The notes beneath the pieces were generated by a model. The model did not search any database. It saw nothing but the letters and a program-made list of their open reading frames with translations, and was not told where the DNA came from. Positions 58,051 to 64,000 of a stretch of DNA of 64,000 nt are shown piece after piece. This DNA is from Paraburkholderia antibiotica (GTDB taxonomy: Bacteria > Pseudomonadota > Gammaproteobacteria > Burkholderiales > Burkholderiaceae): contig NZ_JABBFZ010000001.1 in NCBI RefSeq assembly GCF_012927125.1, positions 310,001 through 374,000 on the forward strand. The letters are read 5' to 3'. Position 1 is the first letter of the stretch; each line of letters starts with the position of its first letter. The position numbers were made by a program, and so were the translations under genes.

Positions 58051-58936
58051 CGCGTGGATGACGCTGAATTCCGATGCTGCTCCGGACGAGCCGGAGCACG
58101 ACCCGTCGCGGCCCGCGCGTAGCGCGAAAAAGTCCACCGCGAAAACCGCGCGGAGCGCGTCGAGCGACGCCGGCGAACCGCGCAAGGCGGCGCCCCGCCG
58201 CGCGCCGCGCACCTCCGCATCCGACTACCGGATCACCGAGCAGCCCGCGTTCGTGCTGCATAGCTACCCGTATCGCGAGACCAGTCTGATCGTCGACGTG
58301 CTGTCGCGCGATCACGGTCGTCTGGCGCTCGTCGCGAAAGGCGCGAAACGCCCGCACTCGGCGCTGCGCGGCGTGCTGCAAACCTTCCAGCCTTTGTCGC
58401 TCGCGTGGTCGGGCAAATCCGAAGTGCGTACGCTGACCGGCGCCGAATGGGTCGGCGGCATGTTGCCGCTGACCGGCGGCGCGCTGCTCTGTGGCTTCTA
58501 CGTCAACGAACTGCTGGTCAAGTTCTGCGCGCGCGAAGACCCGCATCCCCGACTGTTCCATCACTACGTCGTCACGCTGACGCGGCTCGCGCACGACGAG
58601 CCGCCGGTGCAGGTGCTGCGCTCGTTCGAACGCGTGCTGCTGCGCGAGACCGGTTACGCGATGTCGCTCGATCGCACCGTGTCGCGCAAAGCGGTGCTCG
58701 CCGATGGCCGCTATGTGTTCGATCCCGAGCGCGGTGTGCGCGAGGCGTCGGACGAATGGCCCGCGCAGTGGCCGGTGGTGTCGGGGCAAACCTTGCTCGA
58801 TATGGAACAGGACGATTACCATCGAGCGCAGACCGTCGCGCAAAGCAAAACGCTGATGCGCTTTCTGCTCAACACCTATCTTGGCGGCACGCCGCTTGCG
58901 ACCCGCCAGATCCTGATCGACCTGCAGAATCTATGA
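58037..58936 (+). CDS. recO: DNA repair protein RecO with N-terminal extension
   Basis: RecO helps load RecA at gaps. The conserved part begins about residue 65 ([41 protein letters not shown]). Before it lies a basic Ala/Ser/Lys/Arg-rich stretch not found in E. coli RecO. The start is uncertain: ATG at 58037 (overlapping era by 14 bases) is used; ATG at 58058 or GTG at 58031 also fit. The stop overlaps pdxJ. Confidence 0.9.
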   Translation: MGTNDAWMTLNSDAAPDEPEHDPSRPARSAKKSTAKTARSASSDAGEPRKAAPRRAPRTSASDYRITEQPAFVLHSYPYRETSLIVDVLSRDHGRLALVAKGAKRPHSALRGVLQTFQPLSLAWSGKSEVRTLTGAEWVGGMLPLTGGALLCGFYVNELLVKFCAREDPHPRLFHHYVVTLTRLAHDEPPVQVLRSFERVLLRETGYAMSLDRTVSRKAVLADGRYVFDPERGVREASDEWPAQWPVVSGQTLLDMEQDDYHRAQTVAQSKTLMRFLLNTYLGGTPLATRQILIDLQNL

Positions 58937-59697
58937 GCTTCTTCCTGACTTCGCCGACCGTGATCGACCTCGGCGTGAACATCGACCACGTCGCCACGCT
59001 GCGCAACGCGCGCGGCACTTCCTATCCCGATCCGATCCGCGCCGCGCTGATGGCCGAGGAAGCGGGCGCCGACGCGATCACGTTGCATCTGCGCGAAGAC
59101 CGCCGGCATATCGTCGATGCCGACGTGCGCAAGCTGCGCCCGCTGCTGAAAACGCGCATGAATCTCGAGTGCGCGGTCACGCCAGAGATGCTCGATATCG
59201 CCTGCGAAGTGCAGCCGCACGACGTGTGTCTGGTGCCGGAAAAGCGCGAGGAACTGACGACCGAAGGCGGTCTCGACGTCGCTGGCCAGTTCGAGGCGGT
59301 GCGTGCCGCGTGCAAGCAACTGGCGGAGGCGAACTCGCGCGTGTCGCTGTTCATCGACCCCGAAGAAACGCAGATCCGCGCCGCGCATGAAGCGGGCGCG
59401 CCGGTGATCGAGCTGCACACCGGCCGCTATGCGGAAGCGCACGACCCGGCCGAGCAGCAGCGCGAATACGAGCGCATCGTGCGCGCGGTCGAATTCGGCG
59501 CGACGCTCGGTCTGAAGGTCAATGCGGGCCACGGCCTGCATTACACCAACGTGCAGCAGATCGCGGCGATCGACGGCATCGTCGAACTCAACATCGGGCA
59601 CGCGATCGTCGCGCATGCGATCTTCGCGGGCTGGGACAACGCGGTGCGCGAGATGAAGGCGATCATGGTCGCCGCGCGTCTCGGCGCGCGCGCCTGA
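58933..59697 (+). CDS. pdxJ: Pyridoxine 5'-phosphate synthase
   Basis: A 254-residue TIM-barrel enzyme that makes pyridoxine phosphate, the last ring-forming step of vitamin B6 synthesis. [22 protein letters not shown] at the start, HLREDRRHI, and [11 protein letters not shown] are family signatures. The ATG overlaps the recO stop (ATGA). Confidence 0.97.
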   Translation: MSFFLTSPTVIDLGVNIDHVATLRNARGTSYPDPIRAALMAEEAGADAITLHLREDRRHIVDADVRKLRPLLKTRMNLECAVTPEMLDIACEVQPHDVCLVPEKREELTTEGGLDVAGQFEAVRAACKQLAEANSRVSLFIDPEETQIRAAHEAGAPVIELHTGRYAEAHDPAEQQREYERIVRAVEFGATLGLKVNAGHGLHYTNVQQIAAIDGIVELNIGHAIVAHAIFAGWDNAVREMKAIMVAARLGARA

Positions 59698-59722
59698 TCC
59701 GGCAGCCGGACGAGGCACACGC

Positions 59723-60232
59723 ATGGCGATCTACGGCATCGGTACCGACATCGTGCAGGTGAGCCGCGTGGCCGCGGTGATGACTCGCACCAACGGCCGG
59801 TTCGCCGAGAAGGTGCTCGGTCCCGACGAACTGCGTGTCTATCACGCGCGCCAGGCTCGTTCGGCGGCGCGCGGTCTCGCGTTTCTGGCGACGCGTTTCT
59901 CGGCAAAAGAGGCATTCTCGAAGGCGATCGGCCTCGGCATGCATTGGCCGATGAGCTGGCGCGCGCTGCAGACGCTGAACAAGCCGAGCGGCGAGCCGAT
60001 GGTGGTCGCGTCGGGCGAACTGGCCGACTGGCTCGACGCGCGCGGCATCACCGCGCGCGTGACGATCAGCGACGAGCGCGATTACGCGGTGTCGTTCGTG
60101 ATCGCGGAGACGGGGCTGTCGGTAGGGCAGGAGGCGGCGGCAGGCGAGTCCGCGCTTCCAGCTTCGTCCGCGCCTCCGGCTTCGTTAGCGCAGACGGCTA
60201 GCGGACAAAACCCGAAGATAAAGCCCGAATAA
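59723..60232 (+). CDS. acpS: Holo-ACP synthase with C-terminal extension
   Basis: A 169-residue enzyme that attaches phosphopantetheine to AcpP Ser37. [12 protein letters not shown] holds the metal-binding Asp, and [13 protein letters not shown] the catalytic Glu. About 40 residues of Ala/Ser/Pro-rich tail follow the normal end near VIAETGL. pdxJ-acpS order is as in E. coli. Confidence 0.96.
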   Translation: MAIYGIGTDIVQVSRVAAVMTRTNGRFAEKVLGPDELRVYHARQARSAARGLAFLATRFSAKEAFSKAIGLGMHWPMSWRALQTLNKPSGEPMVVASGELADWLDARGITARVTISDERDYAVSFVIAETGLSVGQEAAAGESALPASSAPPASLAQTASGQNPKIKPE

Positions 60233-60239
60233 AACGTTG

Positions 60240-60263
60240 AACGCGACCGTCACGGGTCGCGTT
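60240..60263 (+). terminator. Hairpin between acpS and nagZ
   Basis: AACGCGACC pairs with GGTCGCGTT (9 bp, 6-base loop). No real T-run follows, so it is at best a weak terminator or an mRNA-stabilising structure. Confidence 0.4.
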
Positions 60264-60298
60264 CGTCCTTGCCTCTGACTCCCTTCCAGCGGAATTCG

Positions 60299-61327
60299 AT
60301 GAAAACCACACCCGGACCGGTGATGCTCGACGTGGTCGGCAAAACGCTGAATCGCGACGACAAACGACGCCTCGCTCACCCGATGACCGGTGGCGTGATC
60401 CTGTTCGCGCGCCACTACGAGAGCCGCGCGCAACTGGTCGCGCTGACCGACGCGATCCGCGCGATTCGCCCGGAGCTGCTGATCGCCGTCGATCACGAAG
60501 GCGGCCGCGTGCAGCGCTTTCGCACCGACGGCTTCACGGTGCTGCCGTCGATGGGCAAGCTCGGCGCGCTGTGGGATCGCGACGTGCTGCTCGCGACCAG
60601 GGTCGCGACCGCGGTCGGTTATATCCTCGCCGCTGAACTGCGCGCGTGCGGCATCGACATGAGCTTCACGCCCGTGCTCGATCTCGACTACGGTCACTCG
60701 CAGGTGATCGGCGATCGCGCGTTCCATCGCGATCCGCGCGTTGTCGCGCTGCTCGCGAAAAGTCTGAACCACGGTCTCGCACTGGCCGGCATGAGTAATT
60801 GCGGCAAGCATTTCCCGGGGCACGGCTTCGCGCAGGCGGACTCGCACGTCGCGATGCCGACCGACGAACGCCCGCTCGACGAAATCCTCGGCAACGACGT
60901 CGCGCCGTACGACTGGCTCGGTTTGTCGCTGGGCGCGGTGCTGCCGGCGCATGTCGTTTATCCGCAGGTCGACGCGAAGCCGGCCGGTTTTTCGCGCGTC
61001 TGGCTGCAGGACATCCTGCGCGGCAAGCTCGGCTTCGAAGGTGCGATTTTCAGCGACGATCTGTCGATGGAAGCGGCGCGTCAGGGCGGCACGCTGACCG
61101 AAGGCGCGGCGGCCGCGCTGGAAGCCGGCTGCGACATGGTGCTGATTTGCAATCAGCCGCACGAGGCGGAGAAGGTGCTCGATGCGCTGCGCTTTACGCC
61201 GTCGAAGGAATCGCGGCGGCGTCTGAAGCGGATGCGGCCGCAGGGCAAGGCGCTGACGTGGGGCAAGCTGATGGCCGAGCCGCGGTATGTGGACGCGCAG
61301 GCGCTGGTGAAGAGTACGTTTGCATAA
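60299..61327 (+). CDS. nagZ: Beta-N-acetylhexosaminidase NagZ
   Basis: A 342-residue cytoplasmic family 3 glycosidase that removes N-acetylglucosamine from recycled anhydro-muropeptides. IAVDHEGGRVQRF, the flexible-loop NCGKHFPGHGFAQADSHV (with the catalytic His), and nucleophile Asp in FSDDLSMEAA are present. The start MKTTPGPVML has CGGAA upstream. NagZ products can induce AmpC-type beta-lactamases in other species. Confidence 0.96.
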   Translation: MKTTPGPVMLDVVGKTLNRDDKRRLAHPMTGGVILFARHYESRAQLVALTDAIRAIRPELLIAVDHEGGRVQRFRTDGFTVLPSMGKLGALWDRDVLLATRVATAVGYILAAELRACGIDMSFTPVLDLDYGHSQVIGDRAFHRDPRVVALLAKSLNHGLALAGMSNCGKHFPGHGFAQADSHVAMPTDERPLDEILGNDVAPYDWLGLSLGAVLPAHVVYPQVDAKPAGFSRVWLQDILRGKLGFEGAIFSDDLSMEAARQGGTLTEGAAAALEAGCDMVLICNQPHEAEKVLDALRFTPSKESRRRLKRMRPQGKALTWGKLMAEPRYVDAQALVKSTFA

Positions 61328-61502
61328 CCGACTGCGGTGAGCGGTTTGCAAGGGCGATCCGCGTGAGCGGCTTGCCGACGCGGCTGCGCTGAGCGATGTG
61401 CGCGATTATTTTTCGCGCGCGCCTGCGTTGGCCGCACATCGTGCAGCCGAACGGCGAGCACGAAAAAAATCGCGAAAAAATCCACAAAAATTCCGCGCAA
61501 AG

Positions 61503-61540
61503 AAAATGGCGCCTCGAAGCGATTCGAGGCGCCATTTTTT
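61503..61540. terminator. Bidirectional terminator between nagZ and the response regulator
   Basis: A perfect 16-bp stem (AAAATGGCGCCTCGAA with its complement), loop GCGA, T-run on the plus strand and matching A-run for the minus strand. It serves both convergent genes. Confidence 0.95.
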
Positions 61541-61620
61541 GTCTTCACGGTCGACTTGCCGCTGTCCTTCGCCGCCCTGGCTCCTACAACATGAGCCAAC
61601 GGCGCGGGACCCGCTCCCCC

Positions 61621-63003
61621 TCAGTTCAAACGCATCCGCTGCAGCTTGTTGTACAGCGTCTTCGGGCTGATGCCGAGCAACGACGCCGCGCGATGCCGCG
61701 TCCCGCCGACCGCGTCGAGCGTCGCGCGAATCAGCATTTCCTCGACGTCCGCGAGCGGCGTGCCCACCGTCACCTGCACGCGGCTGCCGTTCAGATCGCG
61801 GCCGTTCGCGGTGCCCGCTTCGTCCGCGCGCAACGATTCGATGACGTCGCCCGACGACTGATACGCGCGCCGCACGCGCTCCTGCAATTCGCGCACGTTG
61901 CCCGGCCAGTCGTAAGCGAGACATTCGCGCAGGAAGTTCGGCCCCGCCTGCTTCGCGACCTCGGTCGTGCCGCGCGCGGCCGCTTCGAGATTCATTTCAT
62001 CGACGACCGCCTGCGCGATCAGCACCGGATCGTCACCGCGCTCGCGCAGCGGCGGCAGTGTGACGGCCGCCGCTTCGAGGCGCAGCGCGAGATCCGGATG
62101 AAGGCTGCCTTCCGCGACCGCCGCGCGCGGGGATTTGCGCGTCGACGCGACCAGCCGGAAGTCGGTGACGACCTGATTGGTGCCGCCCACGCGCATGAAG
62201 GTCTGCGAATCGAGCGCGCGGAGCAGCGCTTCCTGCTGCGCGCGCGGCAACTCGCAGATCTCGTTGATGAACAGCGTGCCGCCGCTCGCCTGCTCGAACA
62301 GGCCCGGCTCACGCTGCTCGGCGCCGCCGAACGCACCGCGTTCGTGACCGAACATCACGCTGTCGAGCGAACGATTGAGCGCGGCGACGGCTGCGCTACG
62401 GCAATCGAACGTCACGAACGGACCCTTGCGACGCCGGCTCATATCGTGCAGCGTGCGCGCGGCAAACTGCTTGCCGGTGCCGGCCTCGCCCCAGATCAGC
62501 ACGGACGCTTCGGTCGGCGCAAGATGCTCGATCGTGTCGTACACGTGCTGGATCGCGCCGCTGCGGCCCAGCATCGAACCGAAGCGGCCGAGCTGGCGCA
62601 GCGACGCGCGCAGCGTCTGCACTTCCTCGGTCAGCTCGTACGGCCGCGGGATGCGCGCGAGCAGGCTGCGCAGGCGCGGGATGTTGACCGGTTTCAGCAG
62701 ATAGTCCCAGATGCCGTGCCGCAACCCTTCGATCGCGCTCTCGACGGTCGCGTTACCGGTCATCACGATCACCGGCAGCGCGCCGCCCGGCGGATGCGCG
62801 GGCAGATGCTGCAACAGATCGAGGCCGCTGCCGTCCGGCAGGTTCAGGTCGACCAGCACGACGTCGGGAATGAAGCGCGTCAGCGCTGCGCGGGCTTCGG
62901 CGAGGGTGGTCGCGGTGTCGACGGAAAAGCCGTCGGCGGCGAGGATCGCGGACAGTCCGGACAGGCTATTGGGATCGTCTTCAACTATCAGTGCGTGTGG
63001 CAT
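61621..63003 (-). CDS. Response regulator of the sigma-54 activator family with degenerate AAA+ motifs
   Basis: A 460-residue NtrC-type protein. The receiver domain (1-120) has phospho-acceptor Asp52, Thr82 and Lys104. The AAA+ domain (140-375) has Walker A GEAGTGK (172-178). The GAFTGA loop reads GAFGGA (223-228), Walker B reads LFINEI with Asn247 for the usual Asp, and the first arginine-finger position is His302. A Fis-type helix-turn-helix is at 433-455. These changes argue against normal sigma-54 activation. It lies 186 bp after csbD on the same strand. No cognate kinase is seen. Confidence 0.92.
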   Translation of the reverse strand: MPHALIVEDDPNSLSGLSAILAADGFSVDTATTLAEARAALTRFIPDVVLVDLNLPDGSGLDLLQHLPAHPPGGALPVIVMTGNATVESAIEGLRHGIWDYLLKPVNIPRLRSLLARIPRPYELTEEVQTLRASLRQLGRFGSMLGRSGAIQHVYDTIEHLAPTEASVLIWGEAGTGKQFAARTLHDMSRRRKGPFVTFDCRSAAVAALNRSLDSVMFGHERGAFGGAEQREPGLFEQASGGTLFINEICELPRAQQEALLRALDSQTFMRVGGTNQVVTDFRLVASTRKSPRAAVAEGSLHPDLALRLEAAAVTLPPLRERGDDPVLIAQAVVDEMNLEAAARGTTEVAKQAGPNFLRECLAYDWPGNVRELQERVRRAYQSSGDVIESLRADEAGTANGRDLNGSRVQVTVGTPLADVEEMLIRATLDAVGGTRHRAASLLGISPKTLYNKLQRMRLN

Positions 63004-63189
63004 AGCGAGCGCAATTTTATGAATGGATGAAATACCCGGTACGCAGTTGAGGCGGATGGCGCAGAGCGGGCTCGGGCGGGCTCGACGACAGGGCGGTACG
63101 AATGGTCCTGAACGACTGGAGCGATGGAATCGCTGCGCGCCGCACCGGAAGTCGCGAGGCGGGCACTTGTAGTTCCTGCATCGGCTCTG

Positions 63190-63396
63190 TCAGATATCCC
63201 GGTTGCTATCGAAAAACCGACGAACCTCCTGTTCGGCCTGTTCGCGGGTCTTGCCATAGCGTTCCTGGATCAGGCCGGCGAGCTTGTCGGCGCGGCCTTC
63301 GGCCTTGGTCAGTTCGTCGTCCGTCAGCTCGCCCCATGCGGTCTTCGCCTTGCCGACCATCTGCTTCCACTTGCCTTCGGCGATGTCGTTGTTCAT
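63190..63396 (-). CDS. CsbD-family stress protein
   Basis: A 68-residue hydrophilic protein with the CsbD signature GKWKQMVGKAKTAWGELTDDELTKAEGRADKLAGLIQERYG. CsbD proteins are small, abundant stress-induced proteins of unknown biochemical role. GGGAGG lies upstream of the ATG. A near-perfect sigma-54 promoter and an IHF-type site lie upstream. Confidence 0.93.
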   Translation of the reverse strand: MNNDIAEGKWKQMVGKAKTAWGELTDDELTKAEGRADKLAGLIQERYGKTREQAEQEVRRFFDSNRDI

Positions 63397-63445
63397 GGTG
63401 CCTCCCGAGTTGAAAAAATAAGCGATGCGGGTTTCTTCTCGGATA

Positions 63446-63461
63446 AGCAGAGTTCGTGCCA
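63446..63461 (-). promoter_or_regulatory. Sigma-54 (-24/-12) promoter of csbD
   Basis: The minus strand reads TGGCACGAACTCTGCT against the consensus TGGCACGnnnnTTGCW; only one of the fixed positions differs. GG and GC are correctly spaced. The start would be near 63435, about 40 bases before the csbD ATG. Confidence 0.82.
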
Positions 63462-63479
63462 AAAATATTTGCTCAGGCG

Positions 63480-63492
63480 TATCAATGACTTG
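63480..63492 (+). promoter_or_regulatory. IHF-type site upstream of the csbD promoter
   Basis: TATCAATGACTTG matches the IHF consensus WATCAAnnnnTTR at every position. It lies about 45-57 bp upstream of the predicted start, where IHF bends DNA at many sigma-54 promoters. An 8-bp palindrome TTGGCCAA overlaps its end. Confidence 0.6.
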
Positions 63493-63587
63493 GCCAACGC
63501 AGAACGCGAAATTAGCGCGCTGCGATGGCAATTTTTGAGAGTGCCCCGGTAAAGTTTTCCTAAACCATACACAAAGGGACAGAAAAG

Positions 63588-63615
63588 AAAAAGCGCCCAA
63601 AATTGAGCGCTTTTT
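63588..63615 (-). terminator. Terminator of efp
   Basis: AAAAAGCGC and GCGCTTTTT arms around a 10-base loop, with T-run on the minus strand, about 50 bp after the efp stop. Confidence 0.78.
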
Positions 63616-63665
63616 GTGCAGGCCGGCAGGGTGCCGACGCTGGCGAGGGTGCTGCGGGCAGGCGC

Positions 63666-64000
63666 TTAGGCGCGGCTGCGGTACTCGTGCGTACGGGTGT
63701 CGATTTCGATCTTGTCGCCGATGTTGCAGAAGAGCGGCACTTGCAGTTCGAAGCCGGTGGTCAGCTTGGCGTTCTTCAGGACCTTGCCCGACGACGTATC
63801 GCCCTTGACAGCCGGTTCCGTGTAGATGATTTCGCGAACCAGCGTGGTCGGCAGTTCGACCGAGATCGCCTTCTCGTTGTAGAACACGACTTCGCAAGCC
63901 ATGCCGTCTTCGAGGTAGTGCAGCGCGTCGCCCATCATTTCGGCTTCGACTTCGTACTGGTTGTAGTCGGCGTCCATGAACACGTACATCGGGTCGGCGA
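63666..64000 (-). CDS. efp: Elongation factor P, partial (start outside window)
   Basis: The C-terminal 111 codons of EF-P, which relieves ribosomes stalled at polyproline. [24 protein letters not shown] opens the visible part and [26 protein letters not shown] closes it, matching domains II and III of the family. The N-terminal domain with the modified Lys/Arg lies beyond position 64000. Confidence 0.97.
   Translation of the reverse strand, partial: ADPMYVFMDADYNQYEVEAEMMGDALHYLEDGMACEVVFYNEKAISVELPTTLVREIIYTEPAVKGDTSSGKVLKNAKLTTGFELQVPLFCNIGDKIEIDTRTHEYRSRA

Noticed and set aside
1..64000. Prophage, insertion sequence, integrase or genomic island
   Set aside because: No transposase, integrase, phage structural gene or attachment repeat was seen, and the tRNA-Asn genes are not followed by foreign-looking DNA.

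Overview
The window is a 64 kb piece of a high-GC betaproteobacterial chromosome, most like Burkholderiaceae (Paraburkholderia/Burkholderia group). This is inferred from gene order (yceD-rpmF-plsX-fabHDG-acpP-fabF running into rpoE-rseA-rseB-degP-lepA-lepB-rnc-era-recO-pdxJ-acpS-nagZ), from codon use, and from disordered tails on housekeeping enzymes. I saw no prophage, insertion sequence, CRISPR array or integrase. It is a core-genome window with a looser first third.

Region 1 (1-19.7 kb) is a patchwork of mostly minus-strand genes: a large exported FecR/DUF6600 protein, an ArsR-like regulator, a tiny lipoprotein, an acyl-CoA thioesterase, fumC with a phospholipase D-family lipoprotein, a bile acid:sodium symporter-family protein, a MATE exporter, an S4-domain protein, two small exported Lys/Ala-rich proteins, a UvrD-like helicase, and an AraC regulator with azlCD. 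Every long simple-sequence array I found lies here, between genes: 8-, 7- and 6-bp units, three arrays abutting at 3985-4217 and two at 18584-18725.

Region 2 (19.7-31.7 kb) holds creA, two identical tRNA-Asn genes, a 7Fe ferredoxin, pncB, an orphan LutC-like protein, an NhaD-like antiporter, a 2-hydroxyacid dehydrogenase overlapping rmuC, a coupled membrane protein/acetyltransferase pair, and molybdenum-cofactor genes moaA-mobA-moeA.

Region 3 (31.9-40.5 kb) has rne and rluC divergently arranged. The rne promoter lies over the start of rluC and gives a leader of about 720 nt. After rluC come a Gph-like phosphatase, a Rieske protein, sppA, a tetrapyrrole-methylase-family methyltransferase and maf.

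Region 4 (40.6-61.3 kb) is one long plus-strand run joining fatty-acid synthesis, the sigma-E envelope-stress operon, and translation, secretion and RNA-processing genes. It starts at a near-consensus sigma-70 promoter (40590-40618), has internal terminators after rpmF and acpP, and has a long stem-loop just before rnc. It ends at a 16-bp bidirectional terminator.

Region 5 (61.6-64 kb, minus strand) has a response regulator of the sigma-54 activator family with degraded GAFTGA, Walker B and arginine-finger motifs. Beside it is csbD, with a near-perfect -24/-12 sigma-54 promoter and a full match to the IHF consensus. A partial efp runs off the end.

No wholly new system is evident. The most interesting items are the degenerate sigma-54 activator next to a sigma-54-type csbD promoter, the pre-rnc stem-loop, and the cluster of intergenic simple repeats. 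Starts were set by ribosome-binding sites, overlaps and family length. No database search was possible.
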